A DNA stretch of 64,000 nt from Symsagittifera roscoffensis (Eukaryota; Xenacoelomorpha; Acoela; Convolutidae): NCBI RefSeq assembly GCF_963678635.1, contig NC_087064.1, positions 39,300,532-39,364,531 of the forward strand. Reading direction: 5' to 3'. Position 1 is the first letter of the stretch; each line of letters starts with the position of its first letter. Both the position numbers and the translations under genes were made by a program. The notes below the pieces were generated by a model, which saw only the letters and a list, made by a program, of their open reading frames with translations, was not told the DNA's origin and searched no databases. This document shows positions 44,801 through 50,709 of the stretch, piece by piece.

Positions 44801-47800
44801 GTTTTTGATCTCGTATAAAGGCATGTTAACATAATTTCGAATCATTAGTTCAAGCTCAAGTTGTAATACATGTTTAGGAGTGGGCACTCAGTTCATCGCC
44901 ATTGCCGGAGGTCTTATCACCATGGCTGCCTTCGACATGTTCAAAGTACACAAACACGGAACCATGTATTCTTCTGCAGTTCTTTTATATGCTGTCACCT
45001 GCTGTTAGTTTAGTCAATCTGCCATATGAATGCAAACATCCCATTAGTCAAACATCCCGTTTAGTCAAACATCCCGAACCGATTAAGAATTATCAAGTTA
45101 ACTTGAATTTTGTCACACTTTCTCAATGTCGTCACAGCGTTCATTGGATAAAATGTAAAGAAGATAATTAGACAATTTTCAAGTTGAAGGTATTCTGCAA
45201 TACTGAAATGCCATCAAGGTTTGAGTTAGAAGAATGGGCAATTGGGTGAAAAAGGGGCAAGCAAAAATCTACATCATTGAATATGAAGGGGATCAGCTTT
45301 CTAGCCCAGTTTTCTAGCCCAGTTTTCTTTTTGGTCTGCAGTGATGTTTTTTTCCGTAAATAACTTTGTTCACGGGAGCCGTCTATACTCATCTCTAGTC
45401 GTACCTTGTTTCATATCTATTCAAAACTCTTAGCGTTCCTGGCCAACTTAGCCTGGAGGTAACGAATATACCTGGGACGGCGGAAGTCCTGGGTTTGAAT
45501 CTGAGTTTTCTCGCTTACCATCCTGGCAAATAGGGTGTCATAGGTTCAATCGAAACCACAGGTTGTGGAGAACCTACCTTTAGAATTGGCTATGCCCAGT
45601 TTGTTTGAGAAGTAATTAAGGTATTCGAACAAGTCAAAGTTTTGAAACAATGGCAGATTTTTGTTAACTTTTTGACTTTACGCTAAAACTAGCGTGCCAA
45701 TTCTCAGGTTGTGTTCAATCGAGAAACCCGGTTTTGGTTATTTTCTCTGCTTAAGCGGCCACAACCATGGATTTTGAAAAGTTTTTTGACCGTTTTTAGA
45801 AAAATTTTGAATTTTCTAAAATTTATTCAATCAAATCTGAGATGTAAAGTTAGTTTAAAGAACCGGATGTAATAATTGTTCCTGCAGAAGCGGTGACTTC
45901 TTATTTTTTTGCAAGAGAAATGTCATCTCCTTGGGAAAATGGATTATCTCAAAAAATTTTTATTCTTCGCACTTATTTTAGTAGAGAAACAACTAAAGTT
46001 TTGGGCAAAGTCCAGTTTTTGAAATCAGACTTTTCGTGCCGCATAAGTATAGCAAATTGATTCGGTATCAAACACGTACTTCTAGCTTTAGCTGGGCCCC
46101 TAGTTGTTTTTTATCGAGACATACGAAAATTATGCTTCACCTAGTTTTTTTCAACTTCTAAAAACTTTTTCGACCTATGTTTTTTATGTTCTGCTGTCTC
46201 GCAAGTGGTGCGAAGCTCCGCTTCGCCTCTGTTTTTCATTAAGGAGCTGTTTCAGTATTGAGTGGGTATGTGTCTGTGACCCATTACGTGCAAATGGCTG
46301 GCTCCAAGTGGGTCCACAACCTGCTCCTTGTCTGCCTCGTGTTCGCAGCCCCAATGTTCCTCTGCTGGAGTGTCGTCAACTCCTTCCACTGGGCATACCA
46401 GTCCACCCAGGCACTCCCATTTTCAACTGTCATGCTAGTCGCCTTCATTTGCATCTTTAGTGAGTCATCCCTCATCTATGATTAATTGCTAATGACACGT
46501 TTTCATACATTTTCACCTTTTTTTTTTAGTTCTTGTGACTTTTCAGGAAAATGCTATAATTTATCCTCGCTCTTTAGAGTGATGTAGAAGTTTACTATAT
46601 AGAACCCCAAATTAGTTTCACGTAAATATGATTTAGTCTATAAAATTTTGAAAAAACAGGCCAAAAAAAGCGATTTTTGGCAATTTTTGGAAAATTTTGA
46701 CCAAAAAAATTGCGTTTTTTCGACGAGCGCTCCCCCCTCAAAATTAGTATTTATTGGCGCGAAGGCGCCTTCAGAAAAACTTTAGGGTCCCTCACCAATA
46801 ATGAATATCTCAAAATAGTACAAAGGGGGACCCTTGAGTCGGCAGGGGGTCGAATTCCTGAGGGGAGGGGGGGCGTCCGCCTCCCTCTAAATCCGCTATG
46901 GAAACAAGGATAGACGGAATCAAGAACAAAATGTGCCGATAGCAGTAATTAAGTGGCAACAAACGAAGTGAAAACACTTATTTAAGCCGTGTGGATTTAC
47001 TTAGTTCTTGTTTTGGGCAAAAGTCTTAATGTTGTTTACGCTCAAGTTTGATCTTTTATTGTTGACTTTTGTTTTCTTTTAAGTTAAGATAAAAAGAGGC
47101 AAGTTCCGCTCTTCGATTAACAAAGTGGAACTGATACAATAACAACGGGAATGACTTCTAGTTTCGAAAATAGATTATAATTTTCAGAATTCTGACGGAA
47201 TAAAAAAATTATCTATTGATCCAGTTTTGTCAAATTGGGCTAATTTCATGACAAAAGCTGTCAATCTTCGCAGATTCTTGAAATTCCTAAAGCTGTAACG
47301 TGATGTATTTGTTTCTCCGAAAATTGAGAAAAACTTGAAAAAAACTTTATCCATTTTTTCGTTTTCCTTAGCTGATTGAAATTTTTCCAATTGTGTGTTG
47401 GCTAGTTTTTCAGTCTTTCGGCCGTATTTTTCTGTGCTATTTGCATAGCAACTGGCAACTTTTTGATTTTGTATTAACTCGAGTTTACTCAAGTAAACTC
47501 TTGATATATTACGAAGTTACTTTTTGCTAGGTTTTCATTCATACGGCCGGATTTTGCTGTGCCATTTGCATAGCAATTGGCAATTATTTAATTTTGTATG
47601 AGCAACTGGCAATTATTTAGTTTTACTTCTTTTTCAACCTAACTCTTACTACTGGCTCATCTTGTTAATCTTTCAATATCGTTGGACTTCAATATTGTTA
47701 ATCTTTCAAGTTTTTAAAGGATCAAAGTATGTTCTCTTCGGTAGTGTGCTCTCTTATTTTCAAGTCGGAGCTCCCTTGACGGTTATTGGAGGTGTGTTTG

Positions 47801-48538
47801 GTAAAAACTGGGCACCGGCATTCGATGCACCCTGCCGGACGAAGAACATCAAGCGGGAGATCCCGAACACGAATTGGTACAACAGTGGTCCCTTCCAGAT
47901 GTTCATCGGAGGCTTCATCTCCTTCAGCTCCATCTCTGTGCAACTTCACTATGTGTTCGAGACTGTGTGGGGCAGGGAACAGTACTTCCTCTACGGCATC
48001 CTCCTCCTCTCCTTCTTCCTGCTGCTCCTGGTCAGTGGTGCCATTGGAGTCACTCTCACATACTTCCAGCTGTCGGCCGAGGACTACAGGTGGTGGTGGA
48101 GATCTATCTTCAATGTCGGGTAAACAACTCTTCATCTGGTTTTCAGATTTATTCCTTGTTTTTTTTTGTAGATCCGTCGGTGTTAGCGCGCGATTCGTCA
48201 TTGCTGATTCAGTGAACCAGTAAACATGACTGAAAAAATGATGGCTTATCTGGACATGTTTGAAGCGATGGTTGGGCAAATTAAAGGAAGGACTGAAAAG
48301 GGTATATTAGTCTTATGTATGGTGTGTTGGGTGTAGGGCGACCGGGATATTTGTCTTGGTGTACAGTGTGTACTACTATTGGCAAAAGTCACACATGAGT
48401 GGGATGTTGCAAAGTGTGGAGTACTTCTGCTACACCTTCCTACTCTGCTATATCTTCTTCCTCACACTCGGCACCGTCTCCTTCTTCGCCTCCCTCTCAT
48501 TTATCAAACACATCTACAGAAACCTCAAGATGGATTGA
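14580..48538 (+). CDS. TM9SF1: TM9SF1, transmembrane 9 superfamily member 1, complete in nine coding exons
   Basis: Nonaspanin of Golgi and endosomal membranes, with a lumenal N-terminal domain and nine membrane helices. Family members affect membrane-protein sorting and autophagy-related traffic. Exons: 14580-14862, 16059-16163, 16332-16450, 16636-16881, 44145-44322, 44878-45003, 46256-46459, 47765-48119, 48337-48538. All have GT-AG borders and matching phases, summing to 1818 nt (605 residues plus stop); the human protein is about the same length. TM9SF1-type marks are [88 protein letters not shown] and the C-terminus NLKMD. The final KxD motif is the family's COPI-binding Golgi-retention signal. 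These marks favour TM9SF1 over TM9SF2, 3 or 4. Confidence 0.96.
14863..16058 (+). other. TM9SF1 intron 1, 1196 bp, mostly one repeat copy
   Basis: Donor GTGAGC, acceptor GTTTAG ending at 16058. About 1040 of the 1196 bases are the hairpin-ended repeat copy at 14967-16010, whose right hairpin ends about 50 bp before the acceptor. Confidence 0.8.
14967..16010 (+). repeat. Hairpin-ended repeat family, copy 2, inside TM9SF1 intron 1
   Basis: Left end: ACCCTTGCGATAAACAAGGG, then AATCGGGTACTAGACA, TTTTTCCCATAAATAAC and CTGTTCACAGGA. The interior shares GGCTTTGTTAC and similar phrases with the other copies. Right end: TCGCAAGTGA, then GCGAAGCTCAGCTTCGC (a perfect 8-bp stem, 1-nt centre), then CCCTGTGTAG. 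No open frame of note. Confidence 0.55.
16059..16163 (+). CDS. TM9SF1: TM9SF1 exon 2
   Basis: 105 nt. After the split Thr codon it reads [20 protein letters not shown], then [12 protein letters not shown], matching the family's lumenal QLRQAIEELYYFEF. Acceptor GTTTAG ends at 16058; donor GTCAGT at 16164; phase 1 out, split Asp codon. Confidence 0.93.
16164..16331 (+). other. TM9SF1 intron 2, 168 bp
   Basis: Donor GTCAGT, acceptor GCATCAG ending at 16331. Nothing else recognisable; the open frame starting at 16238 runs across this intron by chance. Confidence 0.85.
16332..16450 (+). CDS. TM9SF1: TM9SF1 exon 3
   Basis: Starts with the split Asp, then [20 protein letters not shown] and [10 protein letters not shown], the family's DDLPIRGFVG block and lumenal beta strands. 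Donor GTGAGT at 16451, phase 0. Confidence 0.95.
16451..16635 (+). other. TM9SF1 intron 3, 185 bp
   Basis: Donor GTGAGT, acceptor CGTGCAG ending at 16635. No repeat or other feature seen. Confidence 0.85.
16636..16881 (+). CDS. TM9SF1: TM9SF1 exon 4: end of lumenal domain and helix 1
   Basis: 82 codons, phase 0 both sides. [14 protein letters not shown], then [33 protein letters not shown] and the first membrane helix [15 protein letters not shown]. It ends before GTTAGT at 16882. The next coding base is 27 kb away, and joins as [16 protein letters not shown], exactly the family sequence. Confidence 0.95.
17068..17180 (+). repeat. Partial hairpin-ended repeat, both end motifs next to each other
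   Basis: GTGCGAAGCTCTGCTTCGCC (right-end hairpin) at about 17080 is followed at once by ACCCATGCGATTAGCAACGG and AATCGGGATACTTGAC (left-end motif). The order is right end then left end, as expected at a head-to-tail junction of two copies whose bodies are largely lost. Confidence 0.5.
17400..18730 (+). repeat. Composite repeat block, copy 1, with a tRNA-Lys-like segment
   Basis: Order: TCACGCTCATTTTTGAT, GGTTTGACTTGTGATTTGG, the CTATCGAACAGC family (17535-17700), AGCGTTGTCAATAG / AGCGCTGGCAATAAAAAG, the tRNA-like segment (18158-18205), then GATATGATGTCATATTCTTG and TTAGGGATAAA. The same order recurs at 22980-23960. The later parts recur at 25310-26000, 30630-31340 and, in part, 36505-36660. 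Non-coding. Confidence 0.7.
18158..18205 (+). repeat. tRNA-Lys-like segment, copy 1
   Basis: GCCGAGATGGCGCAGTTGG with an intact A-box, then TTTGACTCTTAAGCAG, which looks like a Lys(CUU) anticodon loop (CTCTTAA). No T-arm or B-box follows. It is a tRNA-derived relic inside a repeat, not a tRNA gene. Other copies: 23391, 25449, 30771. Confidence 0.5.
18780..19472 (-). pseudogene. SGNH/GDSL-type hydrolase remnant at the 3' end of the LINE
   Basis: All key SGNH blocks can be read: VLGDSIVNG (block I, GDSI codons 19302-19291), [12 protein letters not shown] (block III, GGTNNI 19164-19147) and [10 protein letters not shown] (block V, DGVH 18912-18901), with the catalytic Ser, Asp and His present. 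A Lys/Arg-rich leader begins [17 protein letters not shown] near 19465 in another frame, one small indel away from block I. In other LINEs an esterase of this type lies in ORF1, before the endonuclease; here it lies after the zinc fingers. It could be a 3' ORF of this LINE, or a fragment of another copy. Confidence 0.7.
19600..19910 (-). pseudogene. Zinc-finger region of the LINE
   Basis: Minus-strand reading gives [19 protein letters not shown] with a downstream HERRMH (about 19905-19830), a weaker middle finger ending [11 protein letters not shown], and [21 protein letters not shown] (about 19687-19625). These C2H2/C2HC fingers follow the reverse transcriptase region closely, as in some LINE families. 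One stop lies inside the first finger. Confidence 0.65.
20040..21760 (-). pseudogene. LINE reverse transcriptase and C-terminal region remnant
   Basis: Blocks in several frames: [20 protein letters not shown]-like sequence near 21370, [56 protein letters not shown], then [20 protein letters not shown] and [35 protein letters not shown]. The order is that of a LINE reverse transcriptase and its connecting region. The YADD-type catalytic box is not recognisable between about 20850 and 20700, so the enzyme is dead there as well as by frame breaks. Confidence 0.8.
22170..22960 (-). pseudogene. LINE AP-like (EEP) endonuclease remnant
   Basis: Fragments in at least three frames: [14 protein letters not shown] near the start, then [57 protein letters not shown] and [12 protein letters not shown]. 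The GGDLN, RTND and SDH blocks are the conserved metal and active-site blocks of this nuclease family. The largest intact piece spans 22332-22616. Broken by stops, so inactive. Confidence 0.75.
22980..23960 (+). repeat. Composite repeat block, copy 2
   Basis: Same order as 17400-18730, but without about 330 bp present there at 17700-18030. It holds a tRNA-Lys-like segment at 23393-23445, with AGAAGGCGCAGTTGG in place of AGATGGCGCAGTTGG, and ends GTTAGGGATAA. It starts immediately after the 5' end of the minus-strand LINE. Confidence 0.7.
24195..24265 (-). repeat. tRNA-like segment, minus strand
   Basis: Read on the minus strand: CCATGGCCTAGCGGACAAAG (A-box) and CCGGTTGGAATCCG (B-box) at tRNA-like spacing. 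The arms do not pair well enough to call a functional gene, so it is either a tRNA pseudogene or a SINE head. Confidence 0.45.
24410..24481 (-). repeat. tRNA-Ser-like segment in unit A
   Basis: Minus-strand reading CCCTCATGGCCGAGCGGCTA has an intact A-box. The B-box position reads GTTTTAGTCCC, one or two bases off consensus. No long variable arm of a true tRNA-Ser can be folded with confidence. It recurs in unit B at 29233-29304. Confidence 0.4.
26414..27323 (+). pseudogene. Unrecognised coding-like remnant, plus strand, unit A
   Basis: Successive open pieces in different frames: [40 protein letters not shown], then [19 protein letters not shown], and last [19 protein letters not shown] ending [10 protein letters not shown] before a stop at 27321-27323. 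The pieces keep order and match units B and C. In B and C the first piece reads on to CVECK, perhaps half of a zinc-binding site with the later ERCP. I do not recognise the family. Frame breaks show it is dead here. Confidence 0.45.
27727..28239 (-). pseudogene. Unrecognised minus-strand frame alpha, unit A (170 codons)
   Basis: Begins [19 protein letters not shown], has an aromatic-rich stretch [15 protein letters not shown], then a basic, Ser/Gln/Thr-rich C-terminal half. A second overlapping frame in the same direction is open as well. Homologous frames are 32986-33537 and 38620-39132. The length and end differ between copies, so it may not be under constraint. No family recognised. Confidence 0.35.
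28354..28635 (-). pseudogene. Unrecognised minus-strand frame beta, unit A (93 codons)
   Basis: Starts [16 protein letters not shown] and ends [16 protein letters not shown], with [19 protein letters not shown] in the middle. The C-terminal 60 residues are the same in unit C, and B differs by one nonsense change. Upstream on the same strand (28870-28660) lies another frame ending [11 protein letters not shown] with [19 protein letters not shown], interrupted by one stop at 28810. No family recognised. Confidence 0.35.
30771..30820 (+). repeat. tRNA-Lys-like segment, unit B
   Basis: GCCGAGATGGCGCAGTTGG, then ATTTGACTCTTAAGCAGC. Identical to the copy at 25449 in unit A, including the T in GGTATATTT, which sets these two apart from the copies at 18158 and 23391 (GGTAGATTT). 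Confidence 0.5.
31740..32641 (+). pseudogene. Unrecognised coding-like remnant, plus strand, unit B
   Basis: Same series of pieces as 26414-27323: [20 protein letters not shown] and on to CVECK near 31870, [45 protein letters not shown], and [10 protein letters not shown] before the stop. A partial extra copy of the first piece stands at 30192-30550. Same frame breaks as in A, so they predate the duplication or are shared introns. Confidence 0.45.
32986..33537 (-). pseudogene. Unrecognised minus-strand frame alpha, unit B
   Basis: 183 codons, same start as in A ([19 protein letters not shown]). A short deletion near 33210 removes the RRFKKEKS region present in A and C and changes the tail. 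See 27727-28239. Confidence 0.35.
33949..34110 (-). pseudogene. Unrecognised minus-strand frame gamma, unit B
   Basis: Reading down to a stop at 33951-33949 it ends [11 protein letters not shown]-like, after [16 protein letters not shown] and [11 protein letters not shown]. Copies: 28660-28809 (A) and 39549-39700 (C). The acidic end and lack of introns are the only features I can describe. Frame beta of B follows at 33924-33709. Confidence 0.3.
34475..34829 (-). pseudogene. Unrecognised minus-strand frames delta and epsilon, unit B
   Basis: Two overlapping frames. Epsilon (34829-34620) reads [20 protein letters not shown] and [19 protein letters not shown]. Delta (34669-34475) reads [20 protein letters not shown] and [18 protein letters not shown]. 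Delta's end is cut by one base compared with C (40283-40044), a one-base indel in an A-run. Beta-strand-like alternation suggests a structural protein, but I recognise no family. Confidence 0.35.
34830..36507 (+). other. AT-rich part of unit B, no gene seen
   Basis: Matches 40450-42118 in unit C almost throughout. It contains a short open piece around 35740-36005 that is intact in C as 90 codons (41347-41619) but broken here. Nothing recognisable on either strand. Confidence 0.6.
37090..38215 (+). pseudogene. Unrecognised coding-like remnant, plus strand, unit C
   Basis: Longest version. A leader [29 protein letters not shown] is followed by a possible intron ending CCTTGCAG near 37339. Then come [36 protein letters not shown], frame change, [34 protein letters not shown], frame change, [20 protein letters not shown], and finally [10 protein letters not shown] before TAA at about 38213. 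Not recognised. The order of pieces suggests one protein of perhaps 300-350 residues before decay. Confidence 0.45.
38620..39132 (-). pseudogene. Unrecognised minus-strand frame alpha, unit C
   Basis: 170 codons, same design as in A. A second frame (39250-38831) starting upstream is open through the same DNA and overlaps it by about 300 bases. Two long frames in the same direction across all copies is unusual, but both are rich in Ser, Phe and Lys and could be composition-driven. Confidence 0.35.
39247..39528 (-). pseudogene. Unrecognised minus-strand frame beta, unit C
   Basis: 93 codons, [19 protein letters not shown] to [16 protein letters not shown]. It starts about 20 bases downstream of the end of frame gamma (stop 39551-39549). 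The close, same-strand spacing of epsilon, delta, gamma and beta resembles a compact viral or Polinton-like gene block; this is an inference from layout only. Confidence 0.35.
40044..40443 (-). pseudogene. Unrecognised minus-strand frames delta and epsilon, unit C
   Basis: Epsilon (40443-40234) is unchanged from B. Delta (40283-40044) is longer than in B, reading on through [21 protein letters not shown] further frame follows at about 40060-39950, with [20 protein letters not shown] and [11 protein letters not shown]. Together the pieces look like one broken protein, but I do not recognise it. Confidence 0.35.
42119..44144 (-). pseudogene. Further decayed minus-strand frames to the right of unit C
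   Basis: Not repeated in A or B. Minus-strand pieces: 43134-42919 ([20 protein letters not shown]), about 42670-42510 ([19 protein letters not shown]), and 42493-42302 ([17 protein letters not shown]). An exact 33-bp tandem duplication (42404-42436 and 42437-42469) repeats eleven codons of the last piece in frame. They may belong to the same element as the unit C minus-strand frames. From about 43260 to 44144 there is no gene, only a short repeat piece and the hairpin at 43488. Confidence 0.35.
43488..43540. repeat. Perfect 22-bp-arm hairpin, 9-nt loop
   Basis: Arms 43488-43509 and 43519-43540 are exact reverse complements (left arm CCGAAACGTTTTGTTTTCTG plus CA). The left arm and loop derive from a common repeat phrase (GTTCTGTTTTCTACAAGGTAAG, seen in variants near 24000, 26050, 31380 and 36690), in which no right arm follows. 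The hairpin therefore seems to have formed in this copy only. Confidence 0.9.
44145..44322 (+). CDS. TM9SF1: TM9SF1 exon 5: cytosolic loop
   Basis: 178 nt. [15 protein letters not shown] is the conserved loop after helix 1. A Gly/Ala/Asp-rich stretch leads to [19 protein letters not shown], the family's GWKxxHxDVFR block before helix 2. Ends in ATA plus G before GTCAGT (44323). Confidence 0.96.
44323..44877 (+). other. TM9SF1 intron 5, 555 bp
   Basis: Donor GTCAGT, acceptor GTTTAG ending at 44877. AT-rich with GATGATGATGATAATAAATGA-like short repeats near 44758-44776 (shown split: GATGATGATG then ATAATAAATG). No repeat family recognised. Confidence 0.8.
44878..45003 (+). CDS. TM9SF1: TM9SF1 exon 6: helices 2-3
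   Basis: After the split Gly it reads [20 protein letters not shown], then [20 protein letters not shown] and C plus one base. The donor GTTAGT at 45004 overlaps a Cys codon in the open frame; splitting there joins to exon 7 as TCLLSGYVS and keeps the family length. Confidence 0.93.
45340..46235 (+). repeat. Hairpin-ended repeat family, copy inside TM9SF1 intron 6
   Basis: Left side: TTTTTTTCCGTAAATAACTT, TGTTCACGGGAGCC (the first left hairpin is degraded). A tRNA-like segment with B-box GGGTTTGAATC lies at about 45445-45505. Right end: TCGCAAGTGGT, then GCGAAGCTCCGCTTCGC (perfect stem), then CTCTGTT. Related to 14967-16010 and 54944-56142. Confidence 0.5.
45445..45505 (+). repeat. tRNA-like segment with intact B-box
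   Basis: TTAGCCTGGAGGTAACGAA in the A-box position and TCCTGGGTTTGAATCTGAG around the B-box. The acceptor-stem ends do not pair, so it is not called as a tRNA gene. A similar segment lies at 55178-55245 in another copy of the same repeat. Confidence 0.4.
46256..46459 (+). CDS. TM9SF1: TM9SF1 exon 7: helices 4-5
   Basis: After the split Leu: [66 protein letters not shown]. The family's WSVVNSxHWA and STQALP blocks are intact. Ends in one base of a split Ile before GTGAGT (46460). Confidence 0.96.
46460..47764 (+). other. TM9SF1 intron 7, 1305 bp
   Basis: Donor GTGAGT, acceptor TTCAAG ending at 47764. It contains a GC-rich patch (about 46720-46915) unlike its flanks, a CTATCGAACAGC-family relative (47010-47230), and two near copies of a CGGCCG-TTTTTCTGTGC-ATTTGCATAGCAA phrase (about 47420 and 47545). 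No exon seen. Confidence 0.8.
47765..48119 (+). CDS. TM9SF1: TM9SF1 exon 8: helices 6-7, longest exon
   Basis: 355 nt. [15 protein letters not shown], then [76 protein letters not shown] and WWRSIFNVG. All of these are signature blocks of the family. The open frame runs upstream into intron 7 to 47662 without family match. Ends in two bases of a Gly codon before GTAAAC (48120). Confidence 0.97.
48120..48336 (+). other. TM9SF1 intron 8, 217 bp
   Basis: Donor GTAAAC, acceptor GTGTAG ending at 48336. Nothing else seen. Confidence 0.85.
48337..48538 (+). CDS. TM9SF1: TM9SF1 exon 9: helices 8-9, C-terminus and stop
   Basis: Reads [60 protein letters not shown] and YRNLKMD, then TGA at 48536-48538. 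The last residues keep the KxD motif that family members use for COPI-dependent Golgi retention. Confidence 0.96.
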
Positions 48539-50440
48539 TTAACACAGCACACGCCACACATCCAAACCCACCAACATATACATGAGGATATTTGAAGACA
48601 AGACACTACTCATCGCCACACTCCCTCAGTACCAGTCTCTTTTCAGCCACCCCCCCCCCCCCCCCCCCCAGGAACCTTACTTGCAAATCAATTTGTACTC
48701 AAAATTCAACTATATTTGTGGCTGAACTTTTCTGTGTTAAGGGGTAAATCATTGCGACTAACTCAGTGTATACATCCGAAAGGAAGCGATTGTTTTAAAG
48801 TATAAGCTGCAAGTTCAAAATAGATAGTTTTTTTTTTCAAAATGATCATCTAATCGTGGGAAGGAAGCTCGGAAAGAGACTAATACGTAGTAAGCGTACT
48901 GACAGGCAGCATGTGTGCAGCAAAGTTTATAGATTTCGCATGGAAATACAAACTTAATGCCATCGAGACCAAAAACTAGATTTTTTGAATTTATTTTAAA
49001 ATGAGATGAATATAATATCGCATTTTTGAGTTTAGAGAAGCAATTATGCCTGCGATTATATCATCTCATGAAAATAATTGCTCTGAAATGAGGAAAAAGT
49101 TGCACTATAAAAGCAATATAATCAACCTGTTCAGACCTAATCCATATCTTTGAGACAAGTCCCATGTCCTTAGTAAAAAGGGGAGAGAGGTTCATTTAAT
49201 TAATTATTTTACTAGGACCGAAGATCTGGATCTTATAGTATTGTTCCACGTTTTTCCAAAACGTATCGTATATTATTCTGTAAATTAATGTTATGACATA
49301 TCACTAAACATTCTTTGTAAATTGTTGAGATTTGTACGATGGTATTTTATCGAAGCACCATTTGTCGGTTTTAGATCGTGCACCTAGAAATTGGTGAGCT
49401 TTGAAAATTCTTTCAGAATCACTATACTTTGGGTTTCGTGTGGTTTTCTTTCGAGTGGTTTTCATTGTGTGGTTTTCATACCACTATTATAAACAGAAGC
49501 GAACAGCAAAACTGTAAAGGTCACGAACTTGATCGGCTTCTTTCCCAGCGGAATAAAATTTTATCTTATGCTCCAGTTTTCTCAAATTGAGTTATTTTTA
49601 TCAAAAAAACATAATCATTAGTTGTTCTTGAAAATGAAAGAGCTTCAAGACTATTAATTTTCGTTCCGACCATTTGAATATTGGAGTGAAACTTTATATT
49701 CGGGTGTGTTTAAGTTTTTCGTTTCGACCATTTGAAAAATTTGGAGGAACTTTGTACTCGGGTGTATTTTAATTTTTTGTTTTCCATGCTAAATCAGTTT
49801 GCACAAATAATCATCGGAATGGGGTGAACGATATATCATGTTAACGCCCTTTCAGTCGTGATAAGATCGATATTAGAAAATTTTAGGAACGTTTTCTTAA
49901 TGTCGAGAAAAACCAGTTTGAAAATTTTTTTTTCTGGTCTAATTTCAAAATAATATGATGAACCTGGAGGCTTGCAATAGGTTATTACATTTGCGATGCT
50001 AGTGTATTAGTACGAACCTTCTTTTTTTCCAACATAAGTCGCAAATAGTGGTGGGGCAGTTTTTTGGTGTGGCACCCCAATAATGGTGGGGCACCTTTAC
50101 AGCTTTTGATAACATGTGCTTTGACATTCGAATCATAATAATTAACAGAGTTGATGCATAAAATGGACCGAAAAAAGCTATTTATTTCAAACAACATCAC
50201 AATAATAAAATTTTCTAGCTCAAACTTCGCAATTTTTTGAAATGCTTAATTTATACATATTGTGGCTTTATGCTTTGCGATTTGTTACATACAAAGTTAG
50301 TGTGAATGACTTCAGTGTAATATACTCCAAATTACTAATTGCAAAATTGAGTCTATCTGTATTTGGTGCTGAAGCGCATTGGCCCTCTTATAGCATATGA
50401 AGCAGCTTTATTCATCACTTGTATTTTTTGGTTGTTAAGC
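48539..50440 (+). other. TM9SF1 3' flank, no gene seen
   Basis: The 3' UTR must start here, but no clear AATAAA is visible within several hundred bases. A run of 20 C lies at 48650-48669. A CTATCGAACAGC-family piece is at about 49495-49620. TTCGACCATTTGAA-type phrases repeat at 49673 and 49722. Short open frames have no recognisable content. Confidence 0.6.
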
Positions 50441-50640
50441 TTGAGTGCCTGAGGGGATAGTGCGTGGGACTCTAAATCGCTTGAATGCATTTGGTCGCAG
50501 ATTCAAACCCTACACGTAGCCGAGTTTTTTTTGCTAATTATACTTTCCTAATTAACGTGATAGCTGCTTTTTGGTTTTGGTCGTGTTCTCGCAAGTGTTT
50601 GCGAGGTTTGCGAAGCGCAGCTTTGCCTCTGTGTTTATGC
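50085..50640 (+). repeat. Dispersed repeat with a tRNA-like segment, copy 2, ending in a hairpin motif
   Basis: Matches 12830-13320. The tRNA-like part (50447-50522) has AGGGGATAGTGCGTGGGACT and a B-box-like GGTCGCAGATTCAAACCC. It is followed by GGTCGTGTTCTCGCAAGTG and then TTTGCGAAGCGCAGCTTTGC with CCTCTGTG, the right-end hairpin motif of the hairpin-ended family. Confidence 0.5.
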
Positions 50641-50709
50641 TTAATTTAAGCCTATAAAACTAATTTTCACGTTGTTAAGTTAGTTTTTAAGCGTCAGTTT
50701 AGGGAACAA

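Larger units (their letters stand above)
45004..46255 (+). other. TM9SF1 intron 6, 1252 bp, mostly one repeat copy
   Basis: Donor GTTAGT, acceptor TTTCAG ending at 46255. The segment 45340-46235 has the left and right motifs of the hairpin-ended repeat family. The right hairpin ends only about 20 bp before the acceptor. Confidence 0.8.

Noticed and set aside
47722-48279. 185-codon open frame on the minus strand
   Set aside because: It is antisense to TM9SF1 exon 8, which has a continuous family match on the plus strand; the minus frame has no recognisable content.
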